Shown here: piece after piece, positions 16,613 to 24,912 of the stretch
Position numbering within the stretch: position 1 is the first letter of the stretch
Layout of the letters: each line of letters opens with the position of its first letter
DNA from: Scandinavium sp002470465
GTDB taxonomy: Bacteria > Pseudomonadota > Gammaproteobacteria > Enterobacterales > Enterobacteriaceae
DNA length: 64,000 nt
Assembly: GCF_040750395.1 (NCBI RefSeq)
Contig: NZ_JBFLVD010000017.1
Location: forward strand, 62,001 to 126,000
Direction: 5' to 3'
Position numbers and translations under genes: made by a program
Notes under the pieces: model-generated
Seen by the model: only the letters and a program-made list of their open reading frames with translations
Database searches by the model: none
What the model was told of the DNA's origin: nothing

Positions 16613-17719
16613 TTAGAACTGGTAAACCAGACCCAGTGCTACGATGTCATCGGTACCGATGCCAGCAGCGCGGGTGAAGTTGTTGTCATCAACCAGGTTG
16701 ATTTTGTAATCAACATAGGTGGACATGTTTTTGTTGAAGTAGTAAGTCGCGCCTACATCAACATATTTCAGCAGATCCTGGTCGCCATAACCTTCGATAT
16801 CTTTGCCTTTAGACTGCAGGTAAGCCACGGATGGACGCAGACCGAAGTCGAACTGGTACTGAGCAACCACTTCGAAGTTCTGTGCCTTGTTAGCCCAGCC
16901 AGCAACAGCAGAATCGCTATTACCGAAGCGGGTTGCGTTGTAGGTCTGAGTGTACTGTGCTGCCAGGTAGACGTTGTTCGCGTCATATTTCAGGCCACCG
17001 GTATAGGTTTCAGCGCGGTCGCCATCGCCCAGGTATGCAGCAGAGTTCTGGTCAGAGGTACGTTTGGAGCTGGATACCGCAGCACCGATACCGAAGCCTT
17101 CACCCAGATCGTATGTCAGAGATCCGCCAACGCCGTCGCCGTTCTGTTTCAGAGCATCACGACCATTGTTCGTGCCGCCTTCACCGCTACCGCTGTTTTT
17201 ACCCTGGTACTGAATAGCGAAGTTCAGACCATCAACCAGACCGAAGAAGTCGGTGTTACGGTAAGTTGCGTAGCCGTTACCACGCTGCTGCATGAAGTTG
17301 TCTGCACCGTAGGTGTCGCCGCCGAATTCTGGCAGGACGTCGGTCCAGGAGTTCACGTCATAAACTACGCCGTAGTTACGACCGTAGTCGAAAGAACCTG
17401 CGTCTTTAACGCGGATACCGGCGAAACCAACACGGGTCCATGCCTGATCGCTTGCAGATTCAGTATTGTTCGCCTGAACGTTGTATTCCCACTGGCCGTA
17501 ACCGGTGATCTGGTCGTTAACCTGAGTTTCGCCTTTGAAGCCGAAACGAATGTAGGACTGGTCGCCGTCAGCGCCTTTGTCGTCAGAGAAATAGTGCAGG
17601 CCGTCGACTTTACCGTACAGATCTAATTTGTTGCCATCTTTGTTATAAATTTCAGCCGCATTTGCTGCGCCTGCTACCAGCAGTGCTGGTACCAGGAGGG
17701 ACAGTACTTTAACTTTCAT
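16613..17719 (-). CDS. ompC: Outer-membrane porin OmpC
   Basis: The protein has 368 residues with a clear signal peptide (MKVKVLSLLVPALLVAGAANA, then AEIYNKDGNKLDLYGK). It is a 16-strand trimeric general porin ending in the aromatic Phe needed for Bam recognition (GLVYQF). The L3 constriction-loop motif PEFGGD is intact. Longer-loop sequences such as GKNSGSGEGGTNNGRDALKQ differ from E. coli, as expected for surface-exposed loops. It is divergent from micF, and an OmpR-type control region lies upstream. The identification as OmpC rather than another porin rests on the micF/rcsD context and the sequence. Confidence 0.96.
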   Translation of the reverse strand: MKVKVLSLLVPALLVAGAANAAEIYNKDGNKLDLYGKVDGLHYFSDDKGADGDQSYIRFGFKGETQVNDQITGYGQWEYNVQANNTESASDQAWTRVGFAGIRVKDAGSFDYGRNYGVVYDVNSWTDVLPEFGGDTYGADNFMQQRGNGYATYRNTDFFGLVDGLNFAIQYQGKNSGSGEGGTNNGRDALKQNGDGVGGSLTYDLGEGFGIGAAVSSSKRTSDQNSAAYLGDGDRAETYTGGLKYDANNVYLAAQYTQTYNATRFGNSDSAVAGWANKAQNFEVVAQYQFDFGLRPSVAYLQSKGKDIEGYGDQDLLKYVDVGATYYFNKNMSTYVDYKINLVDDNNFTRAAGIGTDDIVALGLVYQF

Positions 17720-18044
17720 GTTATTAACCCTCTGTTATATGCCTTTTTATATGCCACTGCTTACTGATTAACCCTCTAATCAGTCGGCAAACCCATTGTG
17801 CTGCAAAATACAGAAATATCCAACAAGAAAATGATACGAGAACTTTTAAGGTGTTTCAAATCACCCACCAAATGTTTCATTTTGTAAATAAGAGGGAACT
17901 TTTTAGCGACACAAATTGGCAAAAAATATAGCACCAATAATCAAAAACATTAAAAAACACAATAAAATCAATGCCATTATTGATAATGAGTTTATAGCAC
18001 TGAATGACAAAACAAAATCAGGAACGATCTCTAAAATAATCAAC
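17720..18044. promoter_or_regulatory. ompC-micF intergenic control region
   Basis: For ompC (minus strand) an extended -10 TATCAT (17831-17836) gives a leader of about 100 bases ending GAGGGTTAATAAC before the ATG. Upstream of it, 17853-17888 carries OmpR-like repeats (minus-strand ACAAAATGAAACATTTGG and GATTTGAAACACC), as in the E. coli ompC promoter. For micF (plus strand) a -10 TAAAAT lies at 18032-18037. A MarA/SoxS/Rob box (ATAGCACTGAATGACAAAA) lies at 17994-18012, and a second close match (ATAGCACCAATAATCAAAA) at 17928-17946. The whole interval is AT-rich and encodes no credible protein. Confidence 0.8.
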
Positions 18045-18137
18045 GCTATCATCATTAACTTTATTTATTACCGTCATTCAGTTCTGAATGTCTGTTTACT
18101 CATATTTCAACCGGGTGCCTCGCATCCGGTTTTTTTT
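18045..18137 (+). ncRNA. micF: MicF antisense regulatory RNA
   Basis: This 93-base RNA begins GCTATCATCATTAACTTTAT and ends in a terminator hairpin CAACCGGGTGCCTCGCATCCGGT followed by eight T residues. Length, 5' sequence and the gene position divergent from ompC all match E. coli MicF. MicF base-pairs through its 5' end, helped by Hfq, with the ompF mRNA start region and with lrp and other targets, and lowers OmpF under oxidative, antibiotic and osmotic stress. The 5' seed region appears unchanged, while the linker before the terminator has drifted. Confidence 0.95.
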
Positions 18138-18525
18138 ACCTTTCTTTACGCAAAATTAATAGTTCTGTGCTAACGCAGTGAAATTGTAACGACTATTAAT
18201 TAATCACTTGAACTTGAAAAATTTCCCTTTAGGGCTAGCGCTTAAATAATCTCTTGTTAATTAGTGCTATTCTTTCGAATCTTCGCGTAAATATTTGTAC
18301 AAAAAATGTAACCATGTACATCTTTGTACTGCAGAATGTGGATATTGTTCAGAAAACCAGCAGCAAGCTGGAGAATGTGGAAATTGGCGCATTACCCTTT
18401 ATACTGCCTGCTGGCGTTGCCTTGACAATCCACCGCGGAAACCTGCTATCCGGGTTTCACTCTGAGCAGCAAGCGGGGGCTTCAACGCGTTTTTCTGGTG
18501 CAGTCATCATGGATTACACACACTA
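18138..18525 (+). promoter_or_regulatory. rcsD upstream region with phased repeats
   Basis: Three GTAC cores occur at 18297, 18316 and 18326, two of them in identical TTTGTAC heptamers. A 14-base direct repeat GAATGTGGATATTG (18334-18347) and GAATGTGGAAATTG (18373-18386) has one mismatch and a 39-base period. It flanks a small hairpin CCAGC/GCTGG (18357-18371). A possible -10 TATACT lies at 18400-18405. I see no recognisable gene here. Confidence 0.5.
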
Positions 18526-21204
18526 ATGAGTCATTCCGACACGACGTTCCCCAACAAGTTCTCCCTCATCCCCGGGAGCATTACCCGTTTCTTCCTTTTA
18601 TTGATCGTCGTGTTGCTGGTCACCATGGGGGTCATGATCCAGAGCGCGGTAAACGCCTGGCTGAAGGATAAAAGCTACCAGATTGTCGACATGACACATT
18701 CGATTCATAAACGGATCGACACCTGGCGCTACGCCACCTGGCAAATCTATGACAACATCGCTGCATCAGCCACGGCGCCTTCCGCGAATGAGGGCTTGCA
18801 GGAAACTCGCCTCAAGCAGGATGTCTATTACCTGGAGAAACCTCGTCGCAAAACGGAAGCACTGATTTTTGGCTCCCATGACGGTACGACACTCGACATG
18901 ACGCAAAAAATGTCGAATTACCTGGACACGCTGTGGGGCGCAGAAACCGTACCGTGGTCGATGTACTACCTCAATGGCCAGGACAACAGCCTGATTCTGA
19001 TTTCCACGCTGCCGCTGAAGGATTTATCCGCCGGATTTAAAGAGTCCACCGTCGGCAGCATCGTTGACTCGCGTCGCGCAGAGATGCTTCAGCAAGCCAA
19101 CACGCTGGATGAGCGGGAAACGTTCTCTTCACTGCGCCGTCTCGCCTGGCAAAACGGCCATTACTTCACGCTGCGCACCACGTTCAATCAGCCGGGTCAT
19201 CTGGCCACGGTGGTCGCCTTCGACTTACCGATAAATGATTTGATCCCACCGGGTATGGCGCTGGACAGCTTCCGCCTCGAACCGGATCCATCGCAGAAGA
19301 ACCTGCGCAGCCAGGATAAAGAAGCCGCAGACAGCGTGACGATCAATTTCAATAGCTCGCGTATCGAAATTGCTTCTTCGGTGAACTCCACCGGCATGCG
19401 TCTTATCTGGCAGGTGCCGCTCGGCACGCTGCTGCTTGATACGCTACAAAACATACTGCTGCCGCTGCTGCTGAATATTGGCCTGCTGGCGCTGGCGCTG
19501 TTCGGGTTTAACACCTTCCGGTACTACTCCGGGCGTCGCCAGACCGATACCGGCGCTTCGGGCGCTGCAAACACCGAATTGCGCGTGCTGAAGGCCATCA
19601 ACGAAGAGATTATTTCCGTACTGCCTCTGGGGCTCCTGGTACACGATCAGGAGTCCAACCGGACGGTTATCAGCAATAAAATTGCCGACCACCTGCTGCC
19701 GCATCTCAATCTGCAAAACATCACCAGCATGGCGGATCAGCATCAGGGCGTCATTCAGGCCACCATCAATAACGAGCTGTACGAAATTCGTCAGTTCAGA
19801 AGCCAGGTGTCACCGCGCACTCAGATTTTCATCATTCGCGATCAGGATAAAGAAGTGCTGGTAAACAAAAAGCTCAAACAGGCGCAGCGTCTGTATGAGA
19901 AAAACCAGCAGGGCCGCGTGGCCTTTATGCAGAACATCGGCGAGGCGCTTAAGCAACCTGTTCGTTCACTCGCGGAAGAAGCCGCCGCGCTGCCGGGCGA
20001 TGCGCACCATAAGCTGGTTCAGCAGGCCGATACGCTTGTGCATCTGGTGGATGAGATTCAGCTCGCGAACATGCTCGAAGGTGATGGCTGGAAAGTGACA
20101 TCGACCCTGTTCTCCATTCAGGATCTGATCGATGAAGTGGTGCCAGAGGTGTTACCGGCTATCAGGCGCAAAGGCTTGCAGCTGCTCATCAACAATCATC
20201 TGGCCGCCAGCGAACAGCGCCATGGCGATCGTGAAGCGCTTAAACGTATTTTGCTGCTGCTGATCCAGTACGCCGTCACGACAACCCAGATAGGCAAAGT
20301 GACGCTGGAAATAGCTGAAGATGAATCCGCAGAGGATCGCCTGACCTTCCGTATTCTCGATACCGGTAACGGCGTCAGCAACAGTGAAATCGACAATCTT
20401 CATTTCCCGTTCCTGAACGAAACCCAGGAAGATAGGTTTGGCAAAGCGAACGCCCTGACCTTCTGGCTGTGCGATCAGCTGGCGCGCAAGCTCGGTGGAC
20501 ACCTGAATATTAAAGCGCGAGAATCCTTAGGCACGCGCTATTCTCTGCATGTCAAAATGACGCCGCGCGAGCAGGAGTCTGAGTCAGAGGAGAAGCTGCT
20601 TGATGACGTGGTCGCGATGATCGACATCACCTCCAATGAAGTACGCAGCGTGGTGGTCAGGCAGTTGGAAAACTGGGGCGCAAGCTGCATTTCCCCGGAT
20701 GAACGCCTGACAAGTCAAGAATATGATCTGTTTTTAACGGATAATCCGTCTAATCTTACTGCGCCTGGCTTACTTTTAAGCGATGATGAGGCTGGTATTC
20801 ACAAAATGGGCCCTGGCCTTCTGCGGGTCAATTTCAATATCAGTAATGCCATGCAGGAAGCCGTGCTGCAACTTATAGAAGAACAACTGGCACAGGGAGA
20901 GTTACTGGGAACCACACCTGCGGGTGTAAATGAAAACGCCGAGCTTCATGCCAGCGGTTATTATGCGCTGTTTGTTGACACGGTTCCGGATGATGTTAAG
21001 AGGTTGTATACTGAATCAGCGACAAATGATTTTGCTGCGCTGGCACAGACGGCTCACCGCCTGAAAGGGGTGTTTGCCATGCTTAATCTGGTACCCGGCA
21101 AGCAGCTATGTGAAACGCTGGAGCATCTGATTCGCGAAAAAGATGCGCCCGGCACAGAGAAATATATCAGCGACATTGACGCCTACGTCAAAAGCTTGAT
21201 GTAG
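18526..21204 (+). CDS. rcsD: RcsD, phosphotransfer protein of the Rcs phosphorelay
   Basis: The protein has 892 residues (E. coli 890). An N-terminal membrane helix (about 20-42) and a second one (about 305-330, LLLDTLQNILLPLLLNIG) bound a periplasmic domain. A PAS-like region and a degenerate histidine-kinase-like region follow, then a receiver-like ABL domain and the C-terminal HPt domain. The phosphorylatable histidine lies in LAQTAHRLKGVFAML. The HPt histidine carries phosphate between the receiver of RcsC and Asp56 of RcsB, in either direction. The ATG overlaps the end of a meaningless upstream frame. rcsB follows after 16 bases and is co-transcribed. Confidence 0.97.
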   Translation: MSHSDTTFPNKFSLIPGSITRFFLLLIVVLLVTMGVMIQSAVNAWLKDKSYQIVDMTHSIHKRIDTWRYATWQIYDNIAASATAPSANEGLQETRLKQDVYYLEKPRRKTEALIFGSHDGTTLDMTQKMSNYLDTLWGAETVPWSMYYLNGQDNSLILISTLPLKDLSAGFKESTVGSIVDSRRAEMLQQANTLDERETFSSLRRLAWQNGHYFTLRTTFNQPGHLATVVAFDLPINDLIPPGMALDSFRLEPDPSQKNLRSQDKEAADSVTINFNSSRIEIASSVNSTGMRLIWQVPLGTLLLDTLQNILLPLLLNIGLLALALFGFNTFRYYSGRRQTDTGASGAANTELRVLKAINEEIISVLPLGLLVHDQESNRTVISNKIADHLLPHLNLQNITSMADQHQGVIQATINNELYEIRQFRSQVSPRTQIFIIRDQDKEVLVNKKLKQAQRLYEKNQQGRVAFMQNIGEALKQPVRSLAEEAAALPGDAHHKLVQQADTLVHLVDEIQLANMLEGDGWKVTSTLFSIQDLIDEVVPEVLPAIRRKGLQLLINNHLAASEQRHGDREALKRILLLLIQYAVTTTQIGKVTLEIAEDESAEDRLTFRILDTGNGVSNSEIDNLHFPFLNETQEDRFGKANALTFWLCDQLARKLGGHLNIKARESLGTRYSLHVKMTPREQESESEEKLLDDVVAMIDITSNEVRSVVVRQLENWGASCISPDERLTSQEYDLFLTDNPSNLTAPGLLLSDDEAGIHKMGPGLLRVNFNISNAMQEAVLQLIEEQLAQGELLGTTPAGVNENAELHASGYYALFVDTVPDDVKRLYTESATNDFAALAQTAHRLKGVFAMLNLVPGKQLCETLEHLIREKDAPGTEKYISDIDAYVKSLM

Positions 21205-21220
21205 CAAGGTAGCCTAATAC

Positions 21221-21871
21221 ATGAACAATATGAACGTTATTATTGCCGATGATCACCCGATTGTACTGTTCGGTATTCGCAAATCACTTGAGCAAATCGA
21301 GTGGGTGAATGTCGTCGGCGAATTTGAAGACTCCACTGCGCTTATTAATAATCTGCCTAAACTGGACGCCCATGTGCTGATCACCGATCTCTCCATGCCC
21401 GGAGACAAGTACGGTGATGGCATTACGCTTATCAAATACATCAAACGCCACTTCCCGGGCCTGTCGATTATTGTGCTGACCATGAACAATAACCCGGCGA
21501 TTCTGAGTGCCGTTCTGGATCTCGATATTGAAGGGATTGTCCTGAAACAGGGCGCACCAACCGATCTGCCAAAAGCGCTGGCCGCTTTGCAGAAAGGGAA
21601 GAAATTTACCCCGGAAAGCGTTTCCCGCCTGCTGGAAAAAATCAGCGCAGGCGGCTACGGCGACAAACGTCTCTCTCCGAAAGAGAGTGAAGTGCTGCGT
21701 CTGTTCGCAGAAGGTTTCCTGGTGACGGAGATCGCCAAGAAGCTCAACCGCAGCATCAAGACCATCAGCAGCCAGAAGAAGTCGGCAATGATGAAGCTTG
21801 GCGTGGAAAACGACATCGCCCTGCTGAACTACCTTTCTTCCGTGACGCTGAGCCCGGCGGACAAAGACTAG
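21221..21871 (+). CDS. rcsB: RcsB response regulator
   Basis: The protein has 216 residues, identical in length to E. coli RcsB. The receiver domain has the acidic pair (ADDH) and phosphoacceptor Asp56 (LITDLSMPG). The LuxR/FixJ-type helix-turn-helix domain begins around residue 145 (RLSPKESEVLRLFAEGF, then EIAKKLNRSIKTISSQKKSAM). RcsB controls capsule, motility (repression of flhDC), ftsZ, small RNAs and acid resistance, as a homodimer or with partners such as RcsA and GadE. It shares a terminator with the convergent rcsC. Confidence 0.98.
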   Translation: MNNMNVIIADDHPIVLFGIRKSLEQIEWVNVVGEFEDSTALINNLPKLDAHVLITDLSMPGDKYGDGITLIKYIKRHFPGLSIIVLTMNNNPAILSAVLDLDIEGIVLKQGAPTDLPKALAALQKGKKFTPESVSRLLEKISAGGYGDKRLSPKESEVLRLFAEGFLVTEIAKKLNRSIKTISSQKKSAMMKLGVENDIALLNYLSSVTLSPADKD

Positions 21872-21892
21872 TTCCTTGCCAAGGCTACGCAC

Positions 21893-21926
21893 AAAAAACC
21901 CCGACTCGTCGGGGTTTTTCTTTTTC
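21893..21926. terminator. Bidirectional terminator between rcsB and rcsC
   Basis: The stem CCCCGA/TCGGGG (21899-21904 with 21909-21914) is flanked by an A run on the left and TTTTTCTTTTTC on the right. It can end both the rcsDB and the rcsC transcripts. Confidence 0.9.
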
Positions 21927-21945
21927 AGGGCCAGGTTTTACAGGA

Positions 21946-24795
21946 CTACGCCTCTCTGCTTTTTCTGACCCGCGCAGCGTAGACCGCCAGCGTCTGGCTT
22001 ATCACATCCAGCGTCACCGGTTTCGATAAACAGCTGTCCATGCCAGACTCCAGGCAGCGCTGCTTCTCTTCAGCCAGAGCGTTAGCCGTCACGCCCACCA
22101 CCGGCAAGGTCAGCCCAAGCTGGCGAATGCGCTGCGTCAGGCGATAGCCATCCATGTTCGGCATGTTCACGTCGCTTAACACGATATCGATGTGATTCTT
22201 GCTGAGCACATTCAACGCGTCAACGCCGTCGTTGGCGGTTTTACACTGATAGCCGAGCGATCCAAGCTGATCGGCCAGCAGGCGGCGATTAATCGGATGA
22301 TCGTCCACCACCAGAATCATCATGTCATCATTCGCGGTGGTGATATTGTCTGCCGACGGCAGATCTCCGCCACGTTCGGCATCATCGACCTGAATGCTGT
22401 AGATACGGCCCAGCAGCGTCAACAGCTCATGCGGGGACGCGACGCTGTGGATCCATTCACCGGGCTTACGCTCCAGCGGGATACCGATATGGCGACGGCA
22501 GAAAACGATCGCCCCGCGCCCTTTCCACGGCTCCGCCAGTTCATCATCGGTAATGAGCATATCCTCTGACTGCGGCGTCTGGCCTTCATACAGCAGCACT
22601 TCCGCCCCGTGACGCGCCAGCAGCGATTCAACAAACTGCGCCAGCGAGGCATTACGCACCGCAAGCCAACAGCGTTTACCGGCGAGGCCTTCAATGGTCA
22701 CCGGCTTGAGATTTTGCGCGCCATAAAGCGGAATACGAATCGTGAACTGGCTGCCCATTCCCGGCTCGGTATCGACCGAAATGTCACCGTCCATCATGCT
22801 GATGAGCTTCTCGCAAATCGCAAGCCCCAGTCCGGTACCCTGGAAATTGCGCTGCACGCCGGTGCCGACCTGGAAGAACGGATCGAATAAGCGCACCACT
22901 TCTTTGGCCGGAATACCGACGCCGGTATCGCGCACGCTGATGCTGAGGTAATCCTCGTCGCGCTGCAAATGCAGAATAATGCAGCCCACATCGGTGAATT
23001 TAATCGCATTGCTGAGCAGGTTAGAGATGACCTGCTGCAGACGCATCGGATCCCCCGCCAGCTGCTGCGGGACGTCCGGCTCAACGAAGCAGTAAAGTCC
23101 GAGCTGTTTACGTACCACCAGCGGCAGATAGTTGGCGGTGATATGGCTCATCACTTCGCGCGGGGAAAACTCACGCGGCTCAATTTTCAGCTGCTCAGAC
23201 TCAATCTTCGAGAAGTCGAGAATATCGCTGATGATTTTCAGCAGCAGGCTCGACGAGTTGTTCATCGCCGTCACCAGGCGGTCAACGCCCTTCGGCAGCT
23301 CCTTGGTTTGCAGTAAATCGAGGTTACCAATAATGCCATAGAGCGGCGTACGCAGCTCATGGCTCACCGTAGCAAGGAACATAGACTTCGACTGACTCGC
23401 CTGCTCCGCGGCCTGCGCCATTTCCTGTAGCGACTCTTCCATTTTTACGCGCGACGAGACGTCAACCAGCACGCAAATCGCCACGTTTTCATTGCGGTAG
23501 CGCGAATGAACAAAACTGATTTGCAGGTTGGTATTGTTGCTCGTCAGCACGTCCACAAAGTTCACCTGTTGCCCGCAGATAATCTGCGTCAGCCGCTGCC
23601 GGTCTTCGTGGGTGAGCATATTCAGATAGTTATGCGCCAGTTCGTTACTCAGGATGTTGGTGCCGTCCAGCGTACGCAGAATACAGATCCCAACGGGCGC
23701 CGAGGCCACAATCTTGCGGTTGAACTGCTCATGCTCTTCCAGACGCTGCGCGTCCGCTTCTGCGGGCAGGAAAATTCGCCGCTCGTACATGCGCGCCATC
23801 GTAAACAGCGCCACGCCGGTGAGAATATTCAGCAGTACGGCATTGAGGATCAGCATTCTGATGCGCTCGAGGACCAGATCGACCGGCACCGAATAAACAA
23901 TGCTCAGTGACGACGGCGGCAGGCTTTTCTTCAGCACCAAATCGCGGAAGCCGGAAGTGTAGCCAAACCACGCCCGCTCCTGCATCCAGTGCGGGTCGAT
24001 GTTGAGTTTGCTTTCCCCACCGGTGAGCGCAATCAAAGGCTGGCCGCCTTCATCGAGAATCGTCACGCCCATTGGCATACTGCCCGGCGTAAAGAAGTTT
24101 TCCATGCGGATAGTTTGTTCGATGCCCAGCAGCGCCTGCAGGCGATTGGCGAGATAAACCGGCGTCAGCGCATAGAAATAACCCACGCTAGGACGCGGGC
24201 CCTGGCTTATCCAGAACAGATTGTTGCCGCGCTCGTCCTGCGGCGCATTGCGGTATTTCACAATACGCTCATGCAGGGTTTTCAGCGCCTGGTCGCGCTC
24301 CATCGGCATATCGCGCAGGCCAAAGTTCGCCATGCATAAATTGTCGCTGCCAATCAGGAACACGCGATTCAGATCGTAGGCAGCAGAGAAATTGTCGCGC
24401 CAGTAACGCATAAACCACGCCAGCGACTCCAGCGATCCGCGCCAGTTGTTGCTCAACGCACCGCAGTCAGAATCCTGGAACAGAGGCTCAAACTCCGGCA
24501 CTTCGGTGTCGTCTTTTACCGTACGTGACGAAAGCACGCCGTTTTCCGCGCTGAGGCGGTTTTCCGCGATGTATTTCAGCTCTTTCATCACGTCTGAGGT
24601 GCGCTGAATATAGCGCTGAGCCTGATCGTAGCTGAGGTTAAACTCCTGGCGAATCTCAGCCTCTTTGGTGTGCAGCGCATTGACGATGTAGAACACCGAG
24701 ACGAAAGCAATCAGCAGCCAGACCAGCAGTGCCAGGGCCCGGAACAGATAGCGGGAGACTTTCAGAGTCGTGCGAAAGGAGACAAGGTATTTCAA
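21946..24795 (-). CDS. rcsC: RcsC hybrid sensor kinase
   Basis: The protein has 949 residues, the same as E. coli RcsC. There is an N-terminal membrane helix (about 20-42), a periplasmic sensor domain to ~313, and a second helix (LILNAVLLNILTGVALFT). A PAS-like region follows, then HisKA with the phosphorylated histidine in ATVSHELRTPLYG. The ATPase domain has the N box NLLSNAIKFTD and G boxes DTGVGIP and GTGLGLAI, followed by an ABL-like domain. The C-terminal receiver carries its Asp in IVLSDVNMPNMDGY. It receives envelope-stress signals through RcsF/IgaA and feeds RcsD. Convergent to rcsB, as in E. coli. Confidence 0.97.
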   Translation of the reverse strand: MKYLVSFRTTLKVSRYLFRALALLVWLLIAFVSVFYIVNALHTKEAEIRQEFNLSYDQAQRYIQRTSDVMKELKYIAENRLSAENGVLSSRTVKDDTEVPEFEPLFQDSDCGALSNNWRGSLESLAWFMRYWRDNFSAAYDLNRVFLIGSDNLCMANFGLRDMPMERDQALKTLHERIVKYRNAPQDERGNNLFWISQGPRPSVGYFYALTPVYLANRLQALLGIEQTIRMENFFTPGSMPMGVTILDEGGQPLIALTGGESKLNIDPHWMQERAWFGYTSGFRDLVLKKSLPPSSLSIVYSVPVDLVLERIRMLILNAVLLNILTGVALFTMARMYERRIFLPAEADAQRLEEHEQFNRKIVASAPVGICILRTLDGTNILSNELAHNYLNMLTHEDRQRLTQIICGQQVNFVDVLTSNNTNLQISFVHSRYRNENVAICVLVDVSSRVKMEESLQEMAQAAEQASQSKSMFLATVSHELRTPLYGIIGNLDLLQTKELPKGVDRLVTAMNNSSSLLLKIISDILDFSKIESEQLKIEPREFSPREVMSHITANYLPLVVRKQLGLYCFVEPDVPQQLAGDPMRLQQVISNLLSNAIKFTDVGCIILHLQRDEDYLSISVRDTGVGIPAKEVVRLFDPFFQVGTGVQRNFQGTGLGLAICEKLISMMDGDISVDTEPGMGSQFTIRIPLYGAQNLKPVTIEGLAGKRCWLAVRNASLAQFVESLLARHGAEVLLYEGQTPQSEDMLITDDELAEPWKGRGAIVFCRRHIGIPLERKPGEWIHSVASPHELLTLLGRIYSIQVDDAERGGDLPSADNITTANDDMMILVVDDHPINRRLLADQLGSLGYQCKTANDGVDALNVLSKNHIDIVLSDVNMPNMDGYRLTQRIRQLGLTLPVVGVTANALAEEKQRCLESGMDSCLSKPVTLDVISQTLAVYAARVRKSREA

Positions 24796-24862
24796 CGTTT
24801 AGCCGTGTGGATGCGTAAAGATGCGATTAAGGTAGCGGTAAATCGCACCCCTCGCAATATTC

Positions 24863-24894
24863 TAAGAAAAAGGGCCAGCATTCGCTGACCCTTT
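24863..24894 (-). terminator. Terminator of gyrA
   Basis: On the minus strand AAGGGTCAGC-GAAT-GCTGGCCCTT (one G-T pair) is followed by TTTTCTT. It lies about 20 bases after the gyrA stop and before rcsC. Confidence 0.9.
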
Positions 24895-24912
24895 GGCAAT
24901 GATTTAAGACGA

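Noticed and set aside
17916..18173. An 85-codon frame spanning the micF gene
   Set aside because: The DNA is the micF promoter, RNA and terminator; the peptide is low-complexity Lys/Asn/Ile and has no ribosome-binding site.
18254..18526. A 90-codon frame ending on the rcsD start
   Set aside because: No family resemblance and no Shine-Dalgarno; it lies in the rcsD control region. The stop-start overlap is probably chance.
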